Below, in pieces: positions 1-13,289 of a stretch of 64,000 nt of DNA. The position numbers and the translations under genes were made by a program. Position 1 is the first letter of the stretch. Every line of letters begins with the position of its first letter. Below the pieces are notes generated by a model. That model was not told where the DNA came from. It was given only the letters and a program-made list of their open reading frames with translations, and searched no databases. Source of the DNA: Klebsormidium nitens (lineage: Eukaryota; Streptophyta; Klebsormidiophyceae; Klebsormidiales; Klebsormidiaceae); NCBI GenBank assembly GCA_000708835.1, contig DF237220.1:52507-116506 (forward strand). The letters run 5' to 3'.

Positions 1-257
1 GTTATGCAGGAAAGGAACTCTGTCAGATGAGTGCGGATCAAACCTAAAAAAGCCAGGCATGGGTAGAAAGTGCTTCGTCCTGCTTTAAGTATTCATGTTC
101 TCTTGAAGTTGATATGGCAGTCTATACTGTCTGCATGAAACAGAAAGTGGAGAGCCAGCTGCCCTTGACAAAAGATGGACAGCTATGATGTCCGCGGTGC
201 TGCCTCAGTGACGTACTTCTGTGTATCCTCACATTGCCTCATGTATCTTCTTTGCAG

Positions 258-3200
258 CTCCCTCCGGTCTGCGCCACCTGATTGGTGCTTACAGTGAGGA
301 TGAAGAGGATGAGGCATCTCCCCAGGAAGAGGCAGCAGCGCCAGCTGGAGCACCAGGAGAAGACGTGGATGACAAGGTGACCCACAGCGGCAGCGGACTT
401 TTGCTTTCTCAGTGGGAAATATGCGCTAAAGTGTGGCACGGCTGGTGCTGAAGAAAGTCCGTCTGTCGAAAGGGTTGCCTGGCTCAGACTGGCGCAAAAA
501 GACTGGCTGTTTGAGTGGACGTTTAAAAATAAGGCAGCGTGTAGCTGTAAGAAGCCTTTGAAATGGATTCTTTCGTCAGTCTCCCTTTCGTTCTTTGCTC
601 TTTCAGGTCAAGAGCTTTCTGGCGGAGCTTGAGACGGACGGGCTTCTGGAAGAAGGCGAAGAAGCGGCTGTGGAGGAGGACCAACAACCGACAGAAACGG
701 GCGGTGTAACGTCAGACCATGATTCAGGGGCGGTGGCTCTTGGACACGAGGTGCAGAGAGCGGGGGGCGCTGGCGCAGGAGAGAGCGAACGTGATGATGG
801 GGAGGGGGAGGACGAGTTTGTGGAGGAGGGCTGGCAGGCCATCCTGGACCCGGGGAGCGGAGAGCACTACTACTGGAACACGCTGACGCTAGAAACGACC
901 TGGGACAAGCCCAGGACGATCAAGCGCAGGCGCGGGGGTGACCCGGCACTGGCCCCGCAGGATGAGGCGGGGGACGGCAGCGGAGTCGCTGCAAGTGTCG
1001 AGCCAGGGGAAGCCGGACAGGGGGGCCAAGTGGAGGAGCAGGAGCAGGGTGGGGAGACGCAGCCTGAAGGCCCTTCCGTACTAGAGACGGGCAGGGAGGA
1101 AGGCAGTGAGGGTGGGCTGAACACTGGTGAGAAGAAAGGACGGCTCTTGGAAGGAATCACTGCAGAAGGTTTGGGTGCGGACAGGGAGGAAGGGGACGCT
1201 GCTGGCCCTCTGCCATCGAAAGAGGATGTTCTCGAAAGTGTGCCCAGCACCGCAGAAACAGATGGTGCCGTGACACAAGGAAGGGTCTTGGACGACGAAG
1301 CGCTCCCTGCGGTCCAGAGAAAGGTCGTAGAAGTTGGGGCCACTTCTGATGAAGCCATCGATTCTGGGGATACCTCAGAAGCATCCGACAGCGAGGATCA
1401 AGTGGACGAAGATGGTCATGCAGCGGATGCTAGAGAGGCAGGGCCTCAGGCGAGGGGACAGGGGAGCACAGGGGAGCGCGAGCGGGTCCCTGGGAGTGTG
1501 GTTCGGGATGACGAGAAGACGAGGAGCGAACAGGAGGAGCTGGTCAGCGGTCTTCTGCAAGAAGGGGCGGCACTGGTGCGGCGCCTGCAAGAGCGAGCAG
1601 GGTAAGTGGCGACTGAAAGATTCTGCCTTTCTATGTGATGACAAAATTGAAGTAGAATTGTTTGCCAGAAGTTTCTCCTACTTGTGATAACGGTTGGCCG
1701 CTTCTGTGGCAATTGGTCTGTGGGCTCTTTGGACCTTACTAGTTTGTTTAGGACGGAAATATCTCTTTCCTTACCAAAGCCTGCACTCGTGGGTCTCGAG
1801 TCACTGGCAACTCAGGACCTCTCTCTGAAGGCAGGGATATGCCACTCTCCAGGAGCTGCCTCCTTGTGGATTTAAGCTCTGTCCGTTTGTTGTCTTTCTC
1901 CAAACACTCCACCCCGAATCGAGAACTGATATTATACTCGTATGGTGAAATCGAAGAATGTTCTGCGTGGCTCAAAAGACAGTTAATTAAGACTCGGGCC
2001 AGCCGCAGATGTCGTCACATTTGATGTCAAACACGAAGTCCTTGGTTTGGTTCCTCCCAGCAGGCCGTCTTTAGCGCATGTCTCCCCGTTGGCGCGCTTG
2101 GCCATCCAGGCGGAGACGGTGTCCTCTCTGGCGTTGAAACTGCAGACCGCCAACAGTGCAAACACGATTTGGGCCCGCATCTGTGAGCAGCTTTTGCTTC
2201 TCTCTGCGCGTGCCACCGAAATGGAGGGCATGGCAGAGGGCGGGCGTGGTACTGGCCGCACAGAAGGAGAGACGCAGGGAGGCTCTGATGGGCCGCACAC
2301 GGACGAAGAGATTGAGGCGCTGCTTGAAGACGTGGAACCAAACAGGGAAGAAAACTTCAGGGATCGAGAGACACGGCCAGAGAGCTCCGGAGCCACGGGC
2401 ATGAGGCTGTTTCCGATTCCTTATCGGGGCGTGCCACTCACGGGAAGTAGTGCTGGAGAGGGAAGTACAAGCGGGATGACTCCAGAGGTTGGGTCGGCCC
2501 AGCTTGGTGGGCAAGAGGAGAGAACGCCGTCAAAGGCTGAGCTGTTGCAGAGAAAGACGGCAGACCTGCAGAAGCGGATGGCTGCCATCCAAGCGTTCAA
2601 GACGCCCGCGAGCGAGCCCCCAGCCGAGGCCACCGCCTTGGTTGGGCTTGCCGGCTACGGGTCCGAGATGGAGGATGGGGAGATCGCACCCTCGGACGAG
2701 GCCCCCACCTCGGAAGGTGCCAGGCCCGCCAGCCGCAGCGGCCGGTCAGAAAAGCCGTCGGGGGAGGACGACATGGGGATTGATAACACCGAGGGGCGGC
2801 CAGAGGCCGGGGTGGGTGCGCCGGGGCAGCTCCGCAGCACGCTGCAGCAGCTGCTGGCGCTGGGGGCCTCTCTCCACGAGCAGTCGGGACAAGGGGCTAC
2901 CAGGGGGGTGGGGACTAGTCCTACCCCACCGCCAGGGGCTGCTGCCTACCCCGAAGCGAGTCTCTTCACGCCCCAAAATCCGTATCCGAACCCGCCCCCG
3001 ATGCCGTATAACGGGGCGGAAGCAGCGCCTGAGCCACCGTCGTACGACCCTTTTGCCGAGGCCCACCCCCCGCCGCCCCCAGCCAGCCCTCCACCCGAAG
3101 ACACGTGGCCAGCTCAGCCGCCCTTCCCTCCCGAAGAGGCGTTGCTTCTGGAGCCTCAGCCCCCTCTCAGCATAGTCGAAGCTGCGGTGGTCCCCGTAGT

Positions 3201-5443
3201 GGAGCCTCCACAGGTGCAAGGCCCCGTTCTATTCGCGCCTCCAGTGCGTGTGGCTCGGCCGTTGGAAGCGGTGCCGAAAGTAGAGCAACCCAAATCGGTC
3301 GCCGAAGCAGCCGCGGCAGCAGCAGGAGCAGCAGCGGGCTCGCGAAAGGGTGAGCGAATATCTCGAAGGGGCTAGCTACCGCTGGTGTTTCCATGCACGC
3401 ACCGTTCGGATGGGATCAGGAAGGCCGCTTCCCCATCATGGAGGCCTCCTAATGGAGGGGCTGCCATGCTGGTCCTGGTTGGTTCGGCCGTTTAGCTGGT
3501 TCGTCATTGCTCCCTTGAAGGGTCTATTGCAAACTGGCTGATGACAAGGGCCCGACTAGCTTCTGCTCTCTTGCCGAAGTGTTTCCTTATTCGACCTCGT
3601 GTTTACCGTGCAGCCAAGCCGAAGAAGCCCGCATCTGCTCCTGTCGGGCGGGGGCTGTCCTCCGCCAAGAAGGTGTCGTCGCTCATGGACAAGGTGGGCC
3701 GTACACCCTGCCACCACGGGGTGTTGAACAAGATTGCCGGCGTCAGCCGGAGATCTTGCTGCATTGCCGTTTCTTATGCTGGCAGGCTCTGAAGAGTTGT
3801 TTCGGCAGCTTTACCGAAAGACACTATCATTGCGATCCGAAGCCGTCTTAATATCGTCAGCAGCCTTCGCATCATACTTCCTGCTTTCAAACGAACTTAA
3901 GGCAGATTTGAAACTGTACATGTCAACCTTTGAAGGTGCTGAGGCAAAGGAGCTCCTCGCTTCAGTGTTTGGAGGCACAGTGACTGTCGTCATATGTCTG
4001 TAGACGATATTACGGGACCCCTCGTTCATTTCCCCCATGTTTCGGGTGCAGTGGAAGGCGGCGGCCCAGGATGCGCAGCCCCGCAAGGAGGGCCCTCTCT
4101 CTGCTGAGGAACTGGAGCGGCAAAAGGCCGCGGAGCTCGAGGTGAGGCCGCAGCCGGCACAAGGAAGGAAGCTAGCGCCTAGGTGCCAAGAGCATCACTG
4201 TGCATTGTGCCCTACTGACTGGCCGGATTTGGCAGCTGTCAAAGGAGGCGGTTGCTTTCCACGCGACGTTCGCCACGTTTATGTTCGATACGAGCCGTCT
4301 TTCCGACGGTTGTCGTTTGTTTGGCTTTGTTCCTCACTTCCACCAGTACGGTACGATCTTCTGTTTGGTCCTAAGCGACCCCGTTTGCGTCTGTCCTCCA
4401 TTGGCCTCTAAAGGCTGAAGAAACCGCTTTGGACACCTACGACGACAAGACTAAAACCGAGGAGGGAACAGGTAGTCACCTGGTTGCTCTGCCCGCAACC
4501 TTGCAGGAGTGGAGGCGGCAGCAGATTGCCAGCGGGGAAGCCGATAAGAACGCCAACTTTGCGCCAGTCGAAGGGGACTGGTGAGAAAGCACTCCGCGTG
4601 TAGCATCCGGCATCCTACTCCCTCCTGTGTTGGCGCGTGCTTTGAACGAAAGCCTTCACTTGTTACGCATCCGCTTTGTTCGTGATGCTTATAGCACTCA
4701 CGAAGCTACTGAAGGCAGCGAATCCAGTTTCCTGGGCCCGCGCGTTGGTGCAAAGTAAGCTGATCACACGTGTGCGATCACATTCAGAGTATTGCTGTGC
4801 TACATTTTTAGACAAAGAAGCATTTGTCCTTCTTCCTGGACCTTGTATAAGCTGGTAAAGTTCCTTGGTTGCAGGCGGAAGCGCGTGAAGAAGGCGCAGA
4901 AGCAGGCCGAGAGGGAGGCGCGCCAGGCTGCGGCTCCCAGCGTCAGTCCGCCGCACGCGGACAAGCCCGACCTGGCGGCTCTCGCGAAAGGGCTGCAACC
5001 GGGCTGGCAGGTGAGCAGTCCCGCCGTTGCCGGTGCTTGGCTACCGAACCGTATTCTGCTTCGCACTACACGTTCACTTCGTTGATTGAGGTAGCGCGAG
5101 GGTGATGGCGTGTCAAAGATGTGCAAGCTGTGGCGAGGGTGGGGAAGCTCGGCAGCACTTCAAGTGTGCAGCGAATCATCTGCTCAGGTTTGCGGGATAA
5201 GAACGGAAGCTTGCCTGGCGTTGCTCTTGCGACGTTGTCGGAAAGGGGAAGGCCAACGGAATCTGCCTCTTGGAGTTACGACTCAAGGGTTGATGTCTGA
5301 GTTCCTTTCACATCTTCGACGATTGCAACGGACTCAAGCGTCGCTTCTTCCTGCTGCAGCCGTTCTTGGATCCAGGCTCAGGTGACGTGTATTACGGTAA
5401 CCTGCGAACGTCCGAGACGACATGGACAAGGCCGGCCGGGTGA
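258..5443 (+). CDS. FNBP4-like protein with two WW domains (5' end missing)
   Basis: Eight exons join in phase: 258-376, 607-1601, 1992-3349, 3614-3693, 4052-4141, 4414-4580, 4875-5010, 5360-5443 (TGA), about 1008 residues. The first exon starts mid-codon, so one or more upstream exons lie in 1-257 or outside the window. An acidic N-terminal stretch (EDEEDE) precedes a WW domain at about nt 830-920 with the core GEHYYWNTLTLETTWDKP. A long acidic, then proline-rich region follows. A basic helix-rich segment carries the family motif W-R-x-x-Q-I-A-S-G-E and then G-D-W-R-K-R-V-K. A second WW domain ends the protein (GDVYYGN...ETTWTRP). This order matches formin-binding protein 4-like proteins of plants and animals. 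WW domains bind proline-rich ligands; a role with formins or splicing factors is family knowledge, not shown here. The 4414 acceptor was chosen because 4414-4506 is open and in frame; it could instead contain a short intron. Confidence 0.8.
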
Positions 5444-6008
5444 CACGTGACTTGCGGGTAGCCGTCCTTGACATTAACTGTCGGTCCGACTCGGAACTGT
5501 CGGAATTGGAATTGTACGTCGGAACTGTCGGAAGTTGGAACTCACGTCGCTGTAGCTGGCCGTACTTGCACGATGGGTGTGACGTCCAAAATCCTGTACT
5601 ACCTAGGCTGTAGAGCTAGGTCCTAGTCCTCGCTCAAATATGTACCTACAGTGATTTTATTGTCACTGTCAGTGTCAGTATTCGATGTCAACAGCACTAC
5701 TTCTGTTGGCTGGTTTCCGAGTTCGCGCACTATGTTACTATATACCATAAATAGAAGCGAACTTGTCTTACCTAGCGTCTTGCTTCGTCTTCTTGGTAGC
5801 TGTTGCTCAGCTCTTGTTGATGAGCTCGTGAATGTTGGTGAGACTGGGTCCTAGCAACTCGGAGGACTCGGGAGCCGCTTTCCCAGCTGCCCGGGTACAT
5901 TGCAATCACATTGCAGAGGGAAATCTCCCCCAAAGCCTCCTTCAACCTTGTCGAAAGAAGCAAGCCTGCGGCAACAAGTGACGGATTCATTCAGAGATTC
6001 TGTGCAAA
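5444..6008. other. Intergenic region between the WW-protein and PLC-like genes
   Basis: This interval holds the 3' flank of the WW gene and the promoter/5'UTR of the PLC-like gene. I see no gene. Two imperfect direct copies of a GGAACTGTCGGAA motif lie near 5492-5533, and runs of CACTGTCAGTGTCAG-like sequence occur around 5663-5680. Nothing functional can be assigned. Confidence 0.5.
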
Positions 6009-9000
6009 ATGGGCAACTGCGCCTGTGGCGCAAATGGCGCCAACGAGCGTTTTCTCAAGGAGCAAGTTCCTAACACCATAGCAAGTCTTTTTGAGTCGTA
6101 TGCTGGCCGAAAGATAGCTCTTTCCGTGCAGGACTTGCAGCAGGTTTTGATAGACCAGGTATGCGACCTTTCCCAATTCTGAACACTTGCAGAGGTCTGC
6201 ATGTCTGCACATGACTTCTTGAGGAGGTCTGCATTTTACTATATGTGGTGCAACATCATTCTGCTCAGCCTTTCTATAAAGCTTTCTGCAGGTTTAAAAT
6301 ACGTTTAAAATGTATGCTAGTCGTAGCTAGTCGAATGGACTTTATTGGGAAAACGTCCTTGTTTCCTCAGCCTGCTAATGCAAGCCAACATGAAGCAATC
6401 TGGTCCATCTATACAAGGACAATGAGACTCTCAGGCCACAGAAAACCCCAGCCATGTTCTGCAGAGGATCAACAATTCAGAGGCCCATGCGCGGCAGCTG
6501 ATAGTAAAGCACCGGAAAGAAGTAGCATCGGGCGGGAAAGATGCCCTGGAACTGGAGCTACCAGGCTTTGCCTCTTTCCTTCTTGATGCAGACGTCAATG
6601 CACTCCAGGATTGTGACAAGGTTGGTCAACTGGCAAACAACTCAGCTTCTTTTCACAGTGTGTCAGGTCTCTTGCATTACACACCTCTCAGCAACTAGAT
6701 ACCTCTTGTGGCTGGGGGGGCTTATCATGCGGCTTCATAGCACTAAAAAGCTGTTCAGGTGGGCCTGCTTTTGTGCTTAAAGAATAGGATGCCATAAATA
6801 GTTGGACCAATTATCTACTGCTCATCAAACATGGGTCCAACTTAGTGCGACTGTGTCAAGCTCAAGCTCAGCACTTATATTTGATCTCACCAATTTGACA
6901 CCAACTTGACCAAGCAACCCTGACGTTCACGAGAAGATTGCAGAATCGTTTAAAAGACAAGAGCGCTGGTGCAGCACCTATGTGTCAATTGAACAACCCC
7001 CTACCTTGCAGTCTAGCTTTGACTTCCTTAAGCAAAATCTATGCCCTTAATTCCATTGAAATCTCAGGCCTTCTTTAAGCTGTGATGGTTTGTTCTCTGC
7101 GGTAATATCAAGCTGCTCAGCAATTGAGGAATGCCCCTTTCCCAACTTTCCGTCTTCTTCACAAGTTGAGTTAGGTAAGCTACTTCCCTGCATCCAAACA
7201 TTGCTTGATTATTTCTGTATCCTTTTTGCAGCTTACCGTACACTGCCTGCTGAGATTAGCAGTCATCAAAGCTTCAAGTCTGACAACAATTTGCTTTACC
7301 AAAGATCTTCAGTACAGTCCTTCCTGAAGCTTTCAGAACAGCTTACATGGCTTTTCGTACCCCTTCTACCAAAGCAGTTCTGGTAAGAAAGATGACATGT
7401 GCATTGCTTTCATTCACTGTCCTTGAGAGCCCTTTCCTTCAATTATGTACCCGATGTTCTCAAAAAATGTAGTGCAGAAGCCTTAAACTGCTGGCTCGTT
7501 GGACATGTGACACATGGGCCCATACAGGGAAGAGAGAGTCAAAACGTGGAGTCCTTGAGCCACCTCACCTCTGAGCGCTTGAATCATTATCTTAAGCCCA
7601 TCATCACATTCTCCAGGTTACGAACAACATGCACCAGCCCCTCCCACAATATTTCATTCAGTCTGCCAGCAGAGCAGTTGAGGCGGCTGGAGGTACCGTC
7701 GCCAGCACCCTTCTTGAGGCCTTGAAGGGAGGTGCCCGTGTGGTCGACTTGGAAGCGCGAGCAGATGGGGAGGAGATCAAGCTATCCACTGGTGGAATGT
7801 AAGCTCACCCATCGGTCATCTGTTTATTACAAGACATGGAAGGTGCCTTTCCAGGTCTCTTGGCATGTCAAACGTGTCAGAGGGCAAACAGGAGGATTGA
7901 CCGTGGCAATGACTGGTTGTGATGCAAATCCTGTTTATGGGCTCGAGAAACAGTATATGTCAAGGTGCTCCCCGAGTCCTCATGGGTATGTTTCGCCTTG
8001 ATCTGTAGAGTGTTCTTATTTTCCTTGAGTCAGCAAAGATACTTTGGCCAAGCGTCGCAAGACAAAAGCCAAAGCTAGATCAAAGGGTTCGCCCGTCTGC
8101 CAATTCGATTTCTTTGAAGCTTGTATCCTTGCATGCTTGCATGAGCTTGAATTTTGACAAAAGCTCCCGTTGGTGCTGCAATAACTTGCTCACAACACTC
8201 TCCGCAGCTCAGATATCTGTAGGCGATCACTCGGGACCAGCCCTCGCTTCTTGACTATGTCACTAGAGAATTGTCATCAACATCTCCTCAACCTTGCGAT
8301 TACAATTTCTGCAGCACTGCTCCCATACATGAGTTGCTGACTGCGGTCAAGGAGGGGGCGTTCTTGGCGTCAGACTTTCCTATCATCCTCGTGATCGAGA
8401 ACCGTCTCTCTGCACCGCTGCAGGATCTCTTAGCTCAGGTGTGTTTTGCTAAGGAGTCGAATGGGCGTGCTGGCACTTAATATTTGATCTTATTCAATGC
8501 TCTCAAGTGTCAATCTCTGATCCTCCATCTGGACCGAGCTCTTTACAGGCTGCTTAAAACCTTTTCTTATCTAGCAGGAACCTGATAATTTGTAAGTGGA
8601 TTGGACATGTCGCGGCATTAGTCAAGGACAGACTGTTTCTCAAACGTCAGCAGCAGGTATTGGTGCACATGAGATTTGATAGTCCTCCTGTAAGCAGCCT
8701 TTTCATTCTGTACAAGATTGTTGTATATGCACACGCAGCCAAGAGCGAAAGGGATCCCTTTCAAATTGCTGTTGATCGAAGCTGCAGTGGTACACCTGTT
8801 TGATTCAAGGTTCCCATTGCTTTCCTGCAGCAACTGAAGGACATTTTCGGCGAGTCGCTTTTCACACCCCCCAGTGGGACACCGGGCGCTGTTCTTCTCT
8901 CTCCGAGTGACCTAATACGGAAGGTCGTGATTGCCGAAGTGGCTACTGAATCACCGCCAAACGAGGCAGGCTCCGCAGCCGTCACCCCCAACAGCGTCCT

Positions 9001-12000
9001 TCCTCTGGCCGGCGCCTCTTTCATCGATCTGGACGACATGCAAATCAAGGGTAATAAGGGTGTTCCTCTATGAATGACATCATGAGGACACAACTCTGGG
9101 GCTGTACTTCATCATGAAGCCTCGACCGCATGCCTGGTTTCTGTGAGGCTCTTCCCTTGCTGCAATTTTCTGTCGCCTCCCTCTTCTGCATGAATTTGAG
9201 AGAGCGTCTGGGCTCTCCTGGATAATCCTACCGGACGTTGGCTGGCTGGATCCATTGTAGGACGATCCAAGAAGTGCTGCCCTCAGATGACTCTACTCCA
9301 AATTGAGCTCCACAGAGTTACGCTGGCGGTGGATCTCACCATCTAAATGACCAGCCGTGGTCTCTGGGAGCCTCTTGTTGTTGCCAGCTTGCCTGAGACA
9401 TTTCGCCGCCGCGTCTTCTGCAGCAGACAAGCGAGTCGGCACACAGAGACAAGCGGCAGCTTTGCTTGGTCAAGCTGATTCCAAGGAAGAAGGCAGCTTC
9501 TCACCGCTGGTCTACATCCGGGGCCTTAAGGCGTCGGAACCAACCCACTACGCTGAGAAAGTTGGCACCCTAGCGAGCCTGAGCGAGGCTTCTTTCTCCA
9601 AATTGGCGGGCTCGACTCCTTCGGTGCTAGCCAAGTAAGCAGGGGCTTTCGAGGTTGCGGCGGTGCCTGCAACTGTGGCAGATGTAGCAATCAAACACCT
9701 TGAAGCAGCTTGCATGGATCTGAATGTGTTCGTCCACTTATTTGGAGCTGAGTTCTGACCGTTTGAACGTCCTCAGTCACAGGCTTAGACGCTGCAGATG
9801 CAGACTCCCTTTATCACCGAAGTGAAGAGACCGCTGAGATGAATGTTCGTTCACTTTTCCTTGTAAACGGTGACGAAGAGCTGGTCCAAGCCATGCTTTT
9901 CTCGTTCTGTCCAAGTTTGGCATTGCAAAGGTTTCAAGCCCTGCTCATCTTCCTCTGACCTGACCTGACCTGCCCTCCCCAATCCGACAGGTACGCCGCA
10001 AACAATCTGATCCGCGTCTATGGTCCTAATGGAGAGACTGGCTTCTCTGGCCCCATGAAGGCCTGGTCCTACGGAGCCCAAATCGTGGCCAGCGATACCA
10101 AGGTGCCTGTCAATCAGTCCCCTTTCCTACGGTAGGAGTGGCCAGGTTACTAGAACTCGTTCAGCTCGTATCCACTGCCATGCCCTGTTCGTTTCGCATG
10201 CAGCAACTCTTTGGTCGTCTTCATCATTGCAAAGATTGGTTGAGTGACGCACATTACCAGCTTTCAGTCTGCCCCACCTGGACCAAATTCTGTATCAGAC
10301 CCAGCGCCTCTGACAAACAACCGTCTTCAGGCTGAGTCGAGGAGAAAGACAAGTGTGAGTCCGCCTCTATTAGTCTGAGACTGTGTTTTGACAGGCGCAC
10401 AAAACACATGCAGCTACGCCAGGAAACGCGGAGACAAGGAAGAAGTGGAGAAGACGTGTGGTTGAAAGGCGTTCATATCTTCATTACAGTGTGAATATAT
10501 CGTGTGATGGATAATCAACCATGTCATAAGTCATACTCCTCTTGCGCAGGCGGGCGGAAGGCAGCAAATGCTCCAGCAGGGCTTCTTCTCGGCCAACGGC
10601 GGTTGCGGCTACGTGCTGAAGCCTGATATGTTGAAGGCGGGCCCGAGCATGGGAGCCGCCGTCGATGGCGCTGCCTTTGATCCCAAAGCCAAAAATCGTG
10701 TCAAAACGACGCTCAAGGTGCATATCTTTCACACGTGATGCGCATTTTTCTGAGAGTGTCAGCAGCTTTCTCAGCCGCCCACGATACGATCTGCTTCTCA
10801 AAGAGCTCAAATTTGCTCGGGGATCGAAGAGGCACAATTTTCGCATCTGGTACATGGAAATGAGCCTTTCAACTTTCAGTGTGACGAGTACCCACGGTCA
10901 AAAATTGCCCTTCTCAATTCAGCGGCGGGACACCGTGAGGCAGTCTGCGAGGTTGAGGGCACGCTGAGTGTTTGCAAACTAGCTGCAGGCGCTCGAAAGA
11001 AGTGCTGGGAGTTCTCATGATCTGATGATCAGGTTACGAGATTACATGATCAGCCGCGTCGATTTCGTACGAAGAACTCAGAAGATCGACGTTGACAGCG
11101 CTCTAGACTGGTGATGTTCCATTTACACGGAAGTTTTCTCCCAAGACAAATCAGCGGACGCTCTTGCGATGCACCCTTTTATTTTTGCATATCAGCAATC
11201 TGAATTTGCAAGAAAAGTTCTTGAAACGCGCTTTTATTACCCAGCTATCATCTGAATTTTACGGCATCGAACCCCTCTAGCGGGAACTTGCTGACTGCCG
11301 TATACCCAAACTGTGAGCTCTGCCAATCATTTGATAAGTCTCATCTGACGTGGCGGCATTGGCGTTGCAGGTCATGATAGTTTGGAGCCAGTCCGACCAG
11401 ACTGCAGGGCGACCCGACACGTTCGTACGGGTGAGCCAGGATACCGCGGGCGTGCTTTGGATGCAGACAATTTCCATCTCCATGATCGCGGCAGCCGGTC
11501 TTCGAAAGACAATCTGTTTGGGATACATAGGATGAAGAAGTGTCGGAGAAGATGCATGCGGAGCACAAGGTTGCAACCACCTGACGGTTTCACAAGCACA
11601 CGGCGACAGCCCTAAGGGGATTGCCTCAACCCCCAATGCTTAATCTTTCACTGGACGCAGCGAATCTAGTTTCTCAAATTGGTCTGGCTTTGCTTCGCAA
11701 AGCGGGGATCCCACTCTGCAGCTACAGTACGTATTCTCTTTCCGGGTGATCGTTTCCATATCCTTCTCGCGCGGCGTTTGGAGATTCAATCGCCAGATGT
11801 GATGCAAAAAGCGATCGTCCCGTACCAAAGTTGAAAGAGAACGTGCCACTGTCATGGTCGCAGGTTACAACGCACGGAGTCCCTGCCGATCAAGGAACGT
11901 ACGACACCACGTCGTGGTCGGATGACGGCAAGCCCGCCGCTTGGGAAAGCGAAGAATTTCACTTTCCGCTGACCGTCCCAGAGCTGGCGCTTCTTGCAAT

Positions 12001-13289
12001 AGAGGTGGGAAAGTCCTAGAGCATCTTTCTTTAGCCGTGACACGAGATTTCCTTTCAAATTTCTGCCTGGGCTCCGTTTGAGATGGATGCGTCTCCTGGT
12101 CCGGAATGAAGAACCGGCCTTGGCGCAAACAGATTTACGTAAGTCGCATCCCAATTGTATGGGGTGCTTGACGTTTTCTTCGATTAAGTGCTGATTTGAC
12201 TTTACGGTGTCCAAGCGAGTGGCCCGGCGATGAGTGCATCAAGCTTGAAGACAGATCCAGCCTCTCGCGACCACCTTAATTGTTCTGCGAGTCTGTCGAG
12301 AAAAGTGAGTGTTGAGTCGAGAAAAGCGAGTGTCGTGTCTGTTAAGAAAAGCTTCACAGATTGCCTGTACAGCACCCGGTTCCATCGCAGGTGAAGACAC
12401 CAAAAGTTATGAGAGATTTTGAAGATTCCTTTACGGGAGCATTTGTTTTGGTCGGCATTATCCGAAGTTCTTTGCCAGTGCTCCTCTATCAAATGCCGTT
12501 CTTCAAACTTTCTTAAGCTCCCAATTCACTTGCTCGTATCTGGGGATTGTTTTGAAGGCTTCTTTCTCGCGGTATTGCAAAAAACTCTCCTGCTCGGAAG
12601 CTCCAGATCGCTCCATTCGGACCTTCCTTAAAGGAAAGCTCCTTTCCGGACAGGTCCGGCAGTACAACGCCCAGCAGCAGGACGTCTTAGCCTCCCAGGC
12701 CTGCCTCCCGGTCGCAGAGCTTAAGCCCGGTTTGCGCGCCGTCATGATGAACGACGCGAGCGGGTTCCCTCTCCCGGACGGCCGAGGCCGCCTACTGGTT
12801 CACGTGGAGCTTTCTCCTGCGGGCGACGGGTTTATTCCTCCGGGGAGCGCTGGCGTGGCCTTAGAAGTGCCCGCGGTTTCTACGTCTGGCGGAGCGCCAA
12901 CTTCTGGGGGGGCGCCGCAGGGTGCTACGGGAGCCTCTCAACAGGTGGTGCATACCCGGTACCAGGAGACGATTATCCACGAGCGACGCCGCTCCCCGGT
13001 GGTGCCGTTCTTGGGGGGCATGCTCGTGGGGCGTATGCTTGCACCGCGGCCACGTCAGCAGGTGATGGTGGTCAACAACAAGGCTCCCGCCCCGAACAGG
13101 GTCGTAAATACTAACGTGACTGTGAACAAGGGGTATCCAAGACCCGGGGGGTCCTCCTATGGCCGGCCCGCACCGGCCGTACGAGCAAGCGCGCGCCCAA
13201 GCGTGCGAGCGAGTGTGGCGTCCTACTCGAGCGCACGGCCGGCGAGGGCTGCAGGTGGAGGTGGGGGGCGAGTGAGAAGAAGGCGATGA
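6009..13289 (+). CDS. PI-PLC-like protein (EF-hand-like, X, Y, C2), predicted catalytically inactive
   Basis: Eleven exons join in phase to 729 residues: 6009-6158, 6435-6620, 7617-7798, 8315-8438, 8831-9050, 9424-9634, 9991-10102, 10550-10717, 11371-11430, 11864-12004, 12654-13289. The order is that of plant phosphoinositide-specific phospholipase C. Residues 1-112 are an EF-hand-like region, about 113-240 box X, about 320-450 box Y (RVYGPNG, ANGGCGYVLKP) and about 452-570 a C2 domain (FPLTVPELALL, ACLPVAELKPG). A roughly 150-residue Gly/Pro/Ala/Arg tail follows. The start MGNCAC suggests N-myristoylation plus palmitoylation. Active PI-PLCs cleave PIP2 into IP3 and DAG. Here the X-box HN pair is Ser130-Arg131 and the second catalytic His is Thr170, while the last acidic metal ligand (Glu201) remains. 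I infer a lipid- or calcium-binding pseudoenzyme rather than an active PLC. Exon joins are well supported by homology on both sides of every intron. Confidence 0.88.

Noticed and set aside
4414-4506. A separate small exon ending before a GTAGTC donor in the WW gene
   Set aside because: Its phase would not fit the next exon, whereas reading straight through is open and in frame.
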